NCBI RefSeq assembly: GCF_001612805.1
Contig: NZ_BDBD01000004.1
Location: 584,656 to 648,655, forward strand
Direction: 5' to 3'
DNA: 64,000 nucleotides
Origin: Nocardia coubleae NBRC 108252
GTDB taxonomy: Bacteria; Actinomycetota; Actinomycetes; Mycobacteriales; Mycobacteriaceae
The position numbers and the translations under genes are program-made. The first letter of the stretch is position 1. The number at the start of each line of letters is the position of its first letter. Under the pieces are notes generated by a model that did not search any database, was not told the origin of the DNA, and saw only the letters and a list, made by a program, of their open reading frames with translations. Positions 56,453 through 64,000 of this stretch are shown here, one piece after another.

Positions 56453-58170
56453 CACCGGGTCTCCTTGCCGCGCAGCAGGAATCGCTGCACTTTCCCGCTG
56501 GGCGTTTTGGGCAGACTCGCGACGAAATGTACCCGTCGCGGATAGGCGTGGGCCGCGAATTCGTCCTTCACCAGCTGTTGCAGCTCGGCCACCAGCTCGT
56601 CGTCGCCATCGACGCCCTCGCGCGGCACCACGAATGCCTCGAGCACCTCGCCACGCAGGTCGTCGGGCATGCCGACGACGGCGGCCTCGGCGACCTGAGC
56701 GTGCATCACCAGCACGCTTTCCACCTCGAACGGGCCGATCCGGTACCCGGCCATGATGATCACATCGTCGTCGCGGGCGCTGAACCGGAAGAATCCGTCG
56801 GCATCGCGGGCACCGACGTCGCCGGTCAGGTACCAGCGGCCGTCGGCGGTGAACCGCGCCGAGGTGCGTTCGGGATCGTCGAGGTAGCCGAGGAACCACA
56901 GCAGCGGGCTGTGATCGGTGTCGATGGCGACCCGGCCCACCTCGCCGGGCGCGGCCTCGGTGTCGCTGTCCTCGGCGAGCACCGCGCACGCCCAGCCCGG
57001 CAACTGCCTACCCATCGAACCGGCTGGGGCGTCGGCGTCGAGGTCGGGGTGCCAGGCATGGCAGATGACCATGCCGTGCTCGGTCTGGCCGTAGTGGTCA
57101 CGCACCGCGACACCGAGCGCGTCGCGGGACCAGGCGACGACCTCGGGCGTGAGCGGCTCCCCCGCCGATGATGCCCGGCGCAACGCCACCCCGTCCGGCA
57201 CCTGCCCGTCGGCGCGCAACGCCCGGTACACGGTCGGCGCGGCGGCGAAATTGGTGACACCGAAGCGGCGCAACACCTCCCAGGTCAGGGGCGCGGAGAA
57301 GCCGGCATGCAGCAGCAGGCTGCGCACGCCGGTGGCCAGCGGTGCCAGGATCGCGTAGTACAGCCCGTAGGCCCAACCCGGGTCGGCCGCGTTCCAGTAG
57401 ACGTCGTCGCCACGAACGTCCAGGGCGAATTCCTGGTAGGCGTGGAAGGAGGCCAGCGCGCGCACCGGAATCGGTACGCCCTTGGGGGTGCCGGTGGTGC
57501 CGCTGGTGAACAGCTGGACCAACAGGCCGTCACCGCCGACCGCGACCGGAACCGCCCGCGGGTCGTCGGCCCGGTGCGTATCGAGCAGGTCATGGAAAGA
57601 CACTGTGCCGGGCAGGGCGTCGCCGGCGACGATCGTGATGGGCGGGCTCGTCGGCCCATCAGCCGATCCCGACGAGTCGCGTGGGGCGAGCCGCGGCTCG
57701 GCATCCGCACCGGTCCGCCCACGCGGTGTGGCCGGGTCACCGGACGGAAATCCCTCGCAGGCAAGCAGTTTCGGTGCCTGGTCGGCATCGGCGACGACAA
57801 CCTTGGTGTTGCTCGCCGCTAGCCGGAACTCGATCGCGGGCGGGGCGAAGGCGGTGAACAGCGGAACATGCACCGCACCACGACGCCAGATCCCCAGCAG
57901 CGCCACCACCAGGTCGGCGGACTTGGCCATCAGCGTGGCCACCCGGTCGCCCGGGCCGACCCCGAGCCCGGCCAGTGCGGCCGCGAACCGCGACGAACGC
58001 TCCCGCAGCTCACCGTAGGTCAGGTCACCGGCACTCAGGTCTGGCTCGACGATCGTGAACGCGACCGCGTCGGCCGGATGCGCGTCACACAGCAGCTCGG
58101 CCGCGCACGCGTCGGGGCCGTCGTATCGGTCGAGCAAGTCGCGTACCCGCGCGTCCAGGTCGGTACTCAT
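56452..58170 (-). CDS. acyl-CoA synthetase (AMP-binding), acetyl-CoA-synthetase-like
   Basis: A 572-residue ANL ligase of the AcsA-like/medium-chain group: [30 protein letters not shown], the hinge [35 protein letters not shown] (in part) and Lys in [12 protein letters not shown] Pro/Gly/Asp-rich insertion of about 50 residues (after [14 protein letters not shown]) sits between the N-terminal strands and the P-loop and is probably disordered. ATG 58170 has GAGGAGAA upstream. Overlaps the next ligase; divergent from a GAF-LuxR regulator. Confidence 0.9.
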   Translation of the reverse strand: MSTDLDARVRDLLDRYDGPDACAAELLCDAHPADAVAFTIVEPDLSAGDLTYGELRERSSRFAAALAGLGVGPGDRVATLMAKSADLVVALLGIWRRGAVHVPLFTAFAPPAIEFRLAASNTKVVVADADQAPKLLACEGFPSGDPATPRGRTGADAEPRLAPRDSSGSADGPTSPPITIVAGDALPGTVSFHDLLDTHRADDPRAVPVAVGGDGLLVQLFTSGTTGTPKGVPIPVRALASFHAYQEFALDVRGDDVYWNAADPGWAYGLYYAILAPLATGVRSLLLHAGFSAPLTWEVLRRFGVTNFAAAPTVYRALRADGQVPDGVALRRASSAGEPLTPEVVAWSRDALGVAVRDHYGQTEHGMVICHAWHPDLDADAPAGSMGRQLPGWACAVLAEDSDTEAAPGEVGRVAIDTDHSPLLWFLGYLDDPERTSARFTADGRWYLTGDVGARDADGFFRFSARDDDVIIMAGYRIGPFEVESVLVMHAQVAEAAVVGMPDDLRGEVLEAFVVPREGVDGDDELVAELQQLVKDEFAAHAYPRRVHFVASLPKTPSGKVQRFLLRGKETR

Positions 58171-58254
58171 CGCAGTTCTCCTCAACACCGTGCCGGTCTC
58201 GCATAGAATGTGGCACACCTCACGTTCGCCACTACCCCCGAAAAGGGGTGATCC

Positions 58255-59094
58255 ATGAGCTCCCTGTTGCGTCCCCGCGACGGCGACGCCCTGCGCGCCG
58301 AGATCCGCTGGGTGTCGCGCCGGGCGAGCGTCCCGGTGGTGTTCGGCGGCCCCGTCGACGAGGACACCTTGCTGCTCACGGAGTTCGTCGGCACCGTCAC
58401 CACCGGTTTGCGCGGGCTGTCGGTGCTGCGCACCTCCGGCCTCGGCGGGCAGGCGATGGAATACCGCAGACCGGCGGCCGTGGCCGATTACCGCCGCGCG
58501 CCCACCATCACCCACGACTACGACGCGGCCGTCTCGGGCGAGGGGCTCCGCTCGGTGATCGCCGTGCCGGTAGTCGTCGGAGACCGGCCGCGCGCGGTGC
58601 TGTACGCGGCCACCCGCGGCGCGAGCCCCCTCGGTGATCGCACCGCCGACGTGATCATGGCGGCGGGCAGACGGCTGGCGAACGAGATCGCCGTGCGCGA
58701 CGAGGTGGATCGACGGGTGCGGTTGCTCGAGCTCGCGGAACCGGTCGCCGCGACACCGGCGACCGAGGAACTGCGCGAGATCCACGCCGAACTGCGTGCC
58801 ATGTCGGCCGCCGTCGACGATGCCGCGCTGCGTGATCGGCTGGCGGGTGTGTCGGCACGACTGGCCGCCGTGATGACCGGCGCACCCGTCGACGAAGCCC
58901 CTCGGCTGTCGCGGCGGGAGATCGACGTGCTCGCCCAGGTGGCCCTCGGCTGCACGAATCAGGAAGTGGCGCTTCGGCTCTCACTCGGGGCGGAGACGGT
59001 GAAGAGCTATCTGCGGCACGCGATGAGCAAACTCGACGCGGGCACCCGTCAGGAAGCTGTGGTGACCGCGCGGCGGTACGGGCTGCTGCCCTGA
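58255..59094 (+). CDS. GAF-domain LuxR-type regulator
   Basis: A 279-residue protein with an N-terminal GAF sensor (about 30-155: RGLSVLRTSGLGGQAMEY, LRSVIAVPVVVGDRPRAVLYAATR) and a C-terminal LuxR helix-turn-helix (about 220-275: LSRREIDVLAQVALGCTNQEVALRLSLGAETVKSYLRH, in part). This helR-like layout often regulates adjacent acyl-CoA ligase or oxygenase genes. It is divergent from the two ligases, the likely targets. AAGGGG stands just before ATG 58255; TAGAAT at 58204 is a possible -10. A hairpin follows its stop. Confidence 0.9.
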   Translation: MSSLLRPRDGDALRAEIRWVSRRASVPVVFGGPVDEDTLLLTEFVGTVTTGLRGLSVLRTSGLGGQAMEYRRPAAVADYRRAPTITHDYDAAVSGEGLRSVIAVPVVVGDRPRAVLYAATRGASPLGDRTADVIMAAGRRLANEIAVRDEVDRRVRLLELAEPVAATPATEELREIHAELRAMSAAVDDAALRDRLAGVSARLAAVMTGAPVDEAPRLSRREIDVLAQVALGCTNQEVALRLSLGAETVKSYLRHAMSKLDAGTRQEAVVTARRYGLLP

Positions 59095-59103
59095 GTCACG
59101 CAC

Positions 59104-59123
59104 CTGGTTCCGGACGGAACCAG
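59104..59123 (+). terminator. hairpin after the GAF-LuxR gene
   Basis: CTGGTTCC-GGAC-GGAACCAG, a perfect 8-bp stem with a 4-base loop, ten bases after the stop codon. No strong U tract follows. Confidence 0.6.
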
Positions 59124-59229
59124 CAATCCTCGTTCTGGACGATCACACAACGAACAACCCCAAGTGATACCCAAATGTCTTTAGCGCAAAACAATCTCGG
59201 CGCGGATTCCGACCGGTACCGTCGATCCG

Positions 59230-59598
59230 ATGACGGAGCCTTTTCAGCTGGCCGGCCTCTCCCTCGACTGCGCCGACCCCGAGTCTCTCGCCCGTTTCTA
59301 CCTGGGGCTGCTCGGCGGCCGCGTCCTGTGGAACGACGAGCACAGCGTCGGTATCCGCATACCGTCGGGTCTGACGATCGCGGCACAGTACGTGGAGGGC
59401 TACTACCCGCCGCAATGGCCCGGCACGCCCGCGGTGTACCTGGACCTCGCGGCCGACGCCGACCTGGATCTGTGTGAACAGCACGCGCTGGCGGTGGGCG
59501 CCACACCCGCACCGGTACAACAGGATCCGCGCTGGCGGGTACTGCTGGACCCGGCCGGGCATCCGTTCTGCATCACCACGCGGGTGATGGCGAACTAG
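59230..59598 (+). CDS. VOC-family (glyoxalase-like) protein
   Basis: A 122-residue single VOC domain, with [24 protein letters not shown] at the N-terminus (in part), a central [23 protein letters not shown] and [10 protein letters not shown] at the end. Metal ligands of true glyoxalases are not fully evident, so activity is unknown; such proteins also serve in antibiotic binding. TACCGT 7 bases before ATG 59230 suggests a leaderless start. Its end overlaps the convergent trmD end by 4 bases. Confidence 0.85.
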   Translation: MTEPFQLAGLSLDCADPESLARFYLGLLGGRVLWNDEHSVGIRIPSGLTIAAQYVEGYYPPQWPGTPAVYLDLAADADLDLCEQHALAVGATPAPVQQDPRWRVLLDPAGHPFCITTRVMAN

Positions 59599-60275
59599 TC
59601 GGGCAGCAGGTCGGGCCTGCGCTCGCGGGTTCGCTGCAGCGACTGCTCGCGACGCCAGGCGGCGATCTTCGCGTGGTCACCCGACAGCAGGATCGGCGGC
59701 ACCTCGAGACCGCGCCAGGACACCGGGCGGGTGTAACTGGGGCCCTCGAGGAGGCCGTCGGAGAACGAATCCTCTTGGTGTGACTGCTGATTGCCGAGTA
59801 CACCGGGGATCAGCCGGACCACGGCCTCGGTCATCACCAGTACCGCGGCCTCGCCGCCGATGAGCACGTAGTCACCGATGCTCACCTCTTCGACGCGCAC
59901 GCGGCGGGCGGCGTCGTCGAAGACGCGCTGGTCGATGCCCTCGTAGCGCCCGCAGGCGAACACCAGGTGCTTTTCGGTGGACCAGCGTTGGGCGGTGGCC
60001 TGGGTGAAGGGCACCCCGGCCGGGGTGGGGACGACGAGCAGCGCGTCGTCGGGGCACACCTCGTCGAGCGCGTCGCCCCAGACGGTGGGCTTCATGACCA
60101 TGCCGGGGCCGCCGCCGTAGGGCGAATCGTCGACCGATTTGTGCACGTCGTGGGTCCAGCGACGCAGATCGTGCACATCGATCGAGATCAGGCCCTTGTC
60201 GACGGCCTTGCCGAGCAGCGCTGTGCGCAGCGGCTCGAGATATTCCGGGAAGATCGTGACGACATCGAGTTGCAC
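59595..60275 (-). CDS. trmD: tRNA (guanine37-N1)-methyltransferase
   Basis: A SPOUT (knotted) methyltransferase that makes m1G37 and prevents +1 frameshifts. The 226-residue protein has [26 protein letters not shown], the SAM-binding knot region [13 protein letters not shown] followed by [19 protein letters not shown] (in part), and the C-terminal [18 protein letters not shown]. The stop precedes rimM's stop... order in the operon is rpsP-khpA-rimM-trmD; it starts 3 bases after the rimM stop. Confidence 0.96.
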   Translation of the reverse strand: MQLDVVTIFPEYLEPLRTALLGKAVDKGLISIDVHDLRRWTHDVHKSVDDSPYGGGPGMVMKPTVWGDALDEVCPDDALLVVPTPAGVPFTQATAQRWSTEKHLVFACGRYEGIDQRVFDDAARRVRVEEVSIGDYVLIGGEAAVLVMTEAVVRLIPGVLGNQQSHQEDSFSDGLLEGPSYTRPVSWRGLEVPPILLSGDHAKIAAWRREQSLQRTRERRPDLLPD

Positions 60276-60278
60276 GAA

Positions 60279-60803
60279 TTACTCCGGATCGAGCAGGCCC
60301 TCGGGCGGGGTGATGACCACCAGACCGTCGGCGACCGACACGGTCGGCACGATGGCGGTGACAAAGGGAATCAGAATTTCGCGGCCGTCGTCCGCGGCGC
60401 GCACCGACAGCAATTCGCCTGCGGCGGAATGCAATACCTCGGTGACCTTGCCGACGACGGTGCCGTCTTCGAGTTCGACGCGCAGACCTTCGAGCTCGTG
60501 GTCGTAGAAGGCGTCTTCGTCGTCGGACGGCGGCAGGGTCTCGCTGTCGACGACGAACAGCATGCCGCGCAGTGCGTCGGCGGCGGTGCGGTCGTCGACG
60601 TCGTCGACGAAGACCAGAAGCCGGCCCGAGTGCTCTCGGGCCGACTTCACGGTGAACTCACGGGTCGCCGACGACTTCGGCATGCGGCCGTGCAGGGTGG
60701 CACCGGGAGCGAACCGGACATCCGGTTCGTCGGTGCGCACCTCGACGACGAGTTCGCCGCGCACACCGTGCGACTTGGCGACCCGACCTACGACGAGTTC
60801 CAT
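60279..60803 (-). CDS. rimM: 16S rRNA processing factor RimM
   Basis: Assists 30S maturation and binds S19. The 174-residue protein has the N-terminal reductase/isomerase-like barrel (LVVGRVAKSHGVRGELVVEVRTD, in part) and a PRC-barrel C-terminal domain (FYDHELEGLRVELEDG, LLSVRAADDGREILIPFVTAIVP). Its ATG directly follows the khpA stop (TAG-ATG). Confidence 0.96.
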   Translation of the reverse strand: MELVVGRVAKSHGVRGELVVEVRTDEPDVRFAPGATLHGRMPKSSATREFTVKSAREHSGRLLVFVDDVDDRTAADALRGMLFVVDSETLPPSDDEDAFYDHELEGLRVELEDGTVVGKVTEVLHSAAGELLSVRAADDGREILIPFVTAIVPTVSVADGLVVITPPEGLLDPE

Positions 60804-61046
60804 CTAGGCGTCGGTGTCGACCACGTCGACCCGGATGCCCCGGCCACCGATACCGGCGACCAGGGTGCGCAGCGCGGTCGCGGTACGACCACCGCGACCG
60901 ATCACCTTGCCCAGGTCTTCAGGATGGACATGCACCTCGACGGTGCGTCCGCGACGGCCGGTGAGCAGCTCGACGCGGACGTCGTCCGGGTTGGCGACGA
61001 TGCCACGAACCAGATGTTCGACGGCGTCGGCAACAACGGCAGTCAT
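60804..61046 (-). CDS. khpA: KH-domain RNA-binding protein KhpA
   Basis: An 80-residue single KH domain with the invariant loop GKVIGRGGRTATALRTL. KhpA forms complexes with KhpB (Jag) that bind RNA and influence cell division in Firmicutes; here it keeps the universal place between rpsP and rimM. ATG overlaps the rpsP stop by one base (TAATG). Confidence 0.95.
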   Translation of the reverse strand: MTAVVADAVEHLVRGIVANPDDVRVELLTGRRGRTVEVHVHPEDLGKVIGRGGRTATALRTLVAGIGGRGIRVDVVDTDA

Positions 61047-61486
61047 TACTCGGCAGCCTCGGTGGCCGGGGTCTCCTCGGCGGCGGCCTCGTCCTTCTTG
61101 GCGGCCTTCTTCTTCGGGGTGACGGCCTCGGCGACGGGCTCGTTGTCGGCGGCGGCCAGCGCGGCGTTGAACAGGTCGAGCTTGGACGGCTTGGCGGCCT
61201 TCACCTTGAGGGTGCCCTCGGTGCCCGGCAGGCCCTTGAACTTCTGCCAGTCACCGGTGATCTCCAGCAGACGCTGCACGGACTCGGTCGGCTGCGCGCC
61301 GACGGACAGCCAGTACTGCACACGCTCGGAATCGATCTCGATCAGCGAGGGCTCTTCCTTCGGGTGGTACTTGCCGACCGACTCGATGGCCCGGCCGTCA
61401 CGACGGGTGCGGGCGTCGGCGACGACGACGCGGTACTGCGGGTTGCGGATCTTGCCCAGACGGGTGAGCTTGATGCGAACAGCCAT
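61046..61486 (-). CDS. rpsP: 30S ribosomal protein S16
   Basis: A 146-residue S16: [24 protein letters not shown] (in part), the [14 protein letters not shown] motif, [16 protein letters not shown] and a Lys/Ala/Glu-rich C-terminal tail ([17 protein letters not shown]), longer than the enteric form and typical of this order. First gene of the rpsP-khpA-rimM-trmD operon, with its own promoter at 61634-61664. Confidence 0.97.
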   Translation of the reverse strand: MAVRIKLTRLGKIRNPQYRVVVADARTRRDGRAIESVGKYHPKEEPSLIEIDSERVQYWLSVGAQPTESVQRLLEITGDWQKFKGLPGTEGTLKVKAAKPSKLDLFNAALAAADNEPVAEAVTPKKKAAKKDEAAAEETPATEAAE

Positions 61487-61633
61487 GCTGATCTGCCTCT
61501 TTCAGTAGTTTGGTCACCACGCGATTCGGCGACCCACATGGTCTGCGGGTCCGGTTTCGCGCATGAAGTGCGTGACCGCCGCGCGGTACGTAACCGGAGA
61601 CGGGCTGACACTGTCCAGGGAGGACGGTGGTCC

Positions 61634-61664
61634 ATTGTGCCAGACGGGCCGATCCCACCTGAAA
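61634..61664 (-). promoter_or_regulatory. rpsP promoter, shared block with rplS
   Basis: Minus-strand TTTCAG (61659-61664), 19 bases, CACAAT (61634-61639), inside CCCGTCTGGCACAATG, which is also found upstream of rplS at the same spacing. It lies about 150 bases from the rpsP start, giving a long leader. Confidence 0.65.
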
Positions 61665-61685
61665 TCGCCCGCTGCGGCCGGGGCG

Positions 61686-62276
61686 CTATCGCGGTGCAAG
61701 CTGCCCGGTGTCGATGGGCACCGGAACGGGCCCGGGCGCGGTAACCGTCTCACCGTCAGCGGCGTACACCTTGCGGCGGTAGCCCGATTCGCCCAGTCCG
61801 AGAGCCTCGAAGCCGACGCGCTCGCCGACCGTTAGATCGATGATCCAGAGGTGGGGCACCCTTGCCGCGGCAAACGCGGCCATTCTGGTGTCGCGCTCTG
61901 CGCGTGGATTGTCCCGAGACCACACATCCACGGCGAGGAGTACATCCTCTGCTCCGCAGCTCACATGGCGCGGGGACCCGCTTGTCACGATGACATCCGG
62001 GATGACGGCGATGCGAAGCGGCGCGCTGATACGGGTCGGCACGGCCCGGAGCACCGTCAGATCATCGCGGTCGGCCGCTCGCAAGGCAGATCGCATCGCG
62101 ACAAGCAGCTTATCGGCGACGCACCGATGCGCACCACCTGGCGGCGGGCTGACGACCGGGTAGCCCCAGATGAGTTCGAGTCGCGTCCCATCGGTCGGCT
62201 GGCCTCCGACGAGCCAATCGTCCACAGCAATCGGTCCCAGCGGGTGGGTCAGCGAAACCTCGGCGCTCTTCGTCAC
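61686..62276 (-). CDS. Uma2-family (DUF820) nuclease-like protein
   Basis: A 196-residue protein of the Uma2 family, restriction-endonuclease-like. Pattern: DDWLVGGQPTDGTRLELIWGYPVVSPPPGGAHRCVADKL (in part), the metal-site Asp in RIAVIPDVIVT, then DVLLAVDVWSRDNPRAERDTRMAAFAAARVPHLWIIDL (in part). Such genes are widespread and mobile, with unproven biological roles. GTG 62276. It stands between rpsP and the amidohydrolase, where M. tuberculosis has other small genes. Confidence 0.88.
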   Translation of the reverse strand: MTKSAEVSLTHPLGPIAVDDWLVGGQPTDGTRLELIWGYPVVSPPPGGAHRCVADKLLVAMRSALRAADRDDLTVLRAVPTRISAPLRIAVIPDVIVTSGSPRHVSCGAEDVLLAVDVWSRDNPRAERDTRMAAFAAARVPHLWIIDLTVGERVGFEALGLGESGYRRKVYAADGETVTAPGPVPVPIDTGQLAPR

Positions 62277-62305
62277 CCGTGCCGGCCTTCCTGGTGCGTG
62301 TTGGT

Positions 62306-63400
62306 TCAGCGGTGGCCGGTGACCGGGTTGGGGGTATTGACGACCATGCCGCGGAGGACGACCCAGAGGGGGTCGGTGAGGGCGGCGGGGGTGGTGCGGG
62401 GGTCGTCGGCGTAGACGACGAAGTCGGCGGGGGCGCCTTCGGTGATGGATTCGCGGCCGAGCCAGGTGCGGGCGTTCCAGGAGGCGGCGCCGAGGGCGTC
62501 GTGGGGGGACAGGCCCGCGCCGGTGAGGGCGGCGATCTCGTCGGCGATGCGGCCGTGGCGGATGGAGCCGCCCGCGTCGGTGCCCGCGTAGATCGGGACG
62601 CCCGCCTCGTGGGCTTTGCCGACGGTGTCGCGGACGCGGCGGTGCAGGTCGCGCATGTGGGCGGCGTAGACGGGGAATTTGGTCGCCGAGTCGGCGATGC
62701 CGGGGAAGGTGTCGATATTGATAAGGGTGGGGACCAGCGCGGTGCCGTTGGCCAGCATCAGTTCGATGGTGTCGTCGGTGAGGCCGGTGCCGTGCTCGAG
62801 GCAGTCGATGCCCGCGTTGATGAGGCCGGGCAGGGCGTCCTCACCGAACACGTGGGCGGTGACGCGGGCGCCGTTGGCGTGCGCGGCGTCGATCGCTTGT
62901 TTCAGGATGTCGTCGCTCCACAGCGGGCGCAGGTCCCCCACCGACCGGTCGATCCAGTCGCCGACGATCTTGACCCACCCGTCGCCGAAGCGCGCCTGTT
63001 CGGCGACGATCTCGGGCAGGTCGCGTTCGTCGTCGAGTTCGATGCCGAGTTCACGGATGTAGCGCTTGGGCCGCGCGATGTGGCGCCCCGCGCGGATGAT
63101 GCGCGGCAGTTCGGCGTGCTCGTCGATGAACCGGGTGTCGATCGGTGAACCGGCGTCGCGCAGCAGCAGAGCACCCGCGTCACGCTCGGTCTCGGCCTGC
63201 TCGATCGCACCCTCGCGCGTCTCGTCCCCACCGCCGTAGCGAATACCGACGTGACAGTGGGCGTCTACCAGACCTGGCACGATCCACCCAGTGCGACAGA
63301 GGGTTTCGGCCCCCGCCACCGGCTCGAACGTCACCGCACCGTCGACTACCCAGAGGTCGAGCTCCTGATCACCGGGAAGAACCACACCACGCAGATGCAC
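62306..63400 (-). CDS. amidohydrolase-superfamily protein
   Basis: A 364-residue metal-dependent amidohydrolase (M. tuberculosis Rv2915c-like). The metal-binding motif is VDAHCHVG, Lys in WVKIVGDWID is the likely bridging carbamate position, then ARVTAHVFGEDAL and CLEHGTGL supply His ligands, and the Asp is in YAGTDAGGS. It resembles the imidazolonepropionase-like prolidase group. The substrate is unknown. A TIM-barrel plus beta-sandwich fold is expected, cytosolic. Confidence 0.9.
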   Translation of the reverse strand: MHLRGVVLPGDQELDLWVVDGAVTFEPVAGAETLCRTGWIVPGLVDAHCHVGIRYGGGDETREGAIEQAETERDAGALLLRDAGSPIDTRFIDEHAELPRIIRAGRHIARPKRYIRELGIELDDERDLPEIVAEQARFGDGWVKIVGDWIDRSVGDLRPLWSDDILKQAIDAAHANGARVTAHVFGEDALPGLINAGIDCLEHGTGLTDDTIELMLANGTALVPTLINIDTFPGIADSATKFPVYAAHMRDLHRRVRDTVGKAHEAGVPIYAGTDAGGSIRHGRIADEIAALTGAGLSPHDALGAASWNARTWLGRESITEGAPADFVVYADDPRTTPAALTDPLWVVLRGMVVNTPNPVTGHR

Positions 63401-63454
63401 ACCAACCTCCAGACGTCAGCCTGCCCCCAACCTACCGCCAACCCCCCACCCCGA

Positions 63455-64000
63455 ACCCACCGAAACCACATTCCCAGTCCGCTACCCGACCCCATTCGAG
63501 CCGGTCACCCCCACAATCCCGAGCCACACTGCACCACTCGAGTCGGCCACCCACCACAATCCCGCCCACCACACAAGCTCCTACACACCGCCCCAGCCCA
63601 AGCTGCACAGACCGAGTCCGCAACCAACCGCATTCCCGGCCCACACGGCACCACCCGAATCCGCCACCTACCGCAGTCCCAGCCCGCGCGGCACTACCCG
63701 AGTACGCCACCTACCGCACTCCCAGCCCGCGCGGCACTACCCGAGTACGCCACCTACCGCACTCCCAGCCCACACGGCACTACCCGAGTACGCCACCTAC
63801 CGCACTCCCAGCCCACACGGCACTACCCGAGTACGCCACCTACCGCACTCCCAGCCCACACGGCACTACCCGAGTACGCCACCTACCGCACTCCCAGCCC
63901 ACACGGCACCACTTGAGTCCGCCACCTACCGCACTCCCAGCCCACACGGCACCACTTGAGTCCGCCACCTACCGCACTCCAGCCCACACGGCACCACTCC
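63455..64000. repeat. 43-bp tandem repeat array (VNTR-like), open at the right edge
   Basis: Direct repeats with a 43-base period. Copies start at gagt(a/c)cgcc: 63615, 63658, 63701, 63744, 63787, 63830, 63873, 63916 and 63959, with two decayed copies at about 63498 and 63540. The unit includes GAGTACGCCACCTACCGC, then ACTCCCAGCCCACACGG and CACTACCC. Copies 63701-63915 are almost identical; both ends drift (gagtccgcc variants). There are no spacers, so it is not CRISPR. The period is not a multiple of three, though some frames stay open. It lies upstream of the amidohydrolase and may continue beyond the window. Confidence 0.9.

Noticed and set aside
63251..63916. Long plus-strand frame coding a Pro/Thr/His repeat protein
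   Set aside because: It is a by-product of the 43-base repeat lacking stops; it begins inside the amidohydrolase gene on the opposite strand and has no ribosome site or domain.
63455..64000. CRISPR array
   Set aside because: The units are directly abutting with a 43-base period and no unique spacers, and no cas genes are seen, so this is a plain tandem repeat.
1..64000. tRNA, rRNA, insertion sequences, prophage or integrase-flanked islands
   Set aside because: I saw no tRNA-like cloverleaf, transposase, terminal inverted repeats or phage genes; the only recombinase is the housekeeping XerC.

Overview
The window is a 64 kb piece of a high-GC actinobacterial chromosome, most likely a Nocardia or a close mycolic-acid relative such as Rhodococcus. 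This rests on the strong third-position GC, many GTG starts, several start codons placed 6-8 bases after a -10 box (leaderless type), and a backbone whose gene order I recognise as the Mycobacterium tuberculosis map-ispG-rip1-dxr ... frr-pyrH-tsf-rpsB ... xerC-dprA ... rnhB-lepB-rplS ... trmD-rimM-khpA-rpsP stretch, with accessory blocks inserted. Identifications are from remembered family motifs; no search was run.

Layout. 1-2265: cobyric acid synthase (cut by the left edge) and methionine aminopeptidase. 2279-10879: accessory metabolic and regulatory genes (molybdopterin oxidoreductase, luciferase-like flavin oxidoreductase, DUF4126 membrane protein, HxlR/RidA pair, an unknown protein, MmyB-type regulator, methyltransferase, SDR). 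10917-17850: a phosphonate uptake and degradation divergon (ABC importer, phosphonatase-like hydrolase, FAD amine oxidase, GntR regulator) with two PhnF-type operators in the shared promoter. 17854-20836: an uncharacterised block with two DUF4254 paralogues, a DUF5753-type HTH regulator and an odd thioesterase. 20966-30198: lipoprotein, nitrobindin, a penicillin-binding lipoprotein, acetyltransferase, and the isoprenoid/protease set ispG, rip1, dxr. 30254-34042: LysR regulator with a basic tail and two tandem serine/threonine kinases. 34116-40587: a divergent second ribosomal protein L11, rlmN, cdsA, frr, pyrH, tsf, rpsB. 41001-49256: secreted proteins, DUF202 pair, xerC, dprA, yifB-type ATPase, yraN-type nuclease, DUF2469. 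49303-54694: rnhB, lepB, rplS, membrane protein, tex. 54839-59598: two overlapping acyl-CoA synthetases with a divergent GAF-LuxR regulator, then a VOC protein. 59595-61486: the rpsP-khpA-rimM-trmD operon. 61686-63400: Uma2-type nuclease and amidohydrolase. 63455-64000: a 43-bp tandem repeat array running off the right edge.

How it works together. Most of the backbone is housekeeping: translation (rpsB, tsf, rplS, rpsP, frr, rlmN, trmD, rimM), lipids and isoprenoids (cdsA, ispG, dxr), secretion and envelope (lepB, rip1, penicillin-binding protein, M23-like protein) and DNA transactions (xerC, dprA, rnhB). The points of most interest are the L11 paralogue that lacks the drug-contact prolines, the phosphonate divergon that has an amine oxidase and no transaminase, the DUF4254/thioesterase block, a 16-base promoter block shared by the rplS and rpsP operons, and the tandem repeat array.
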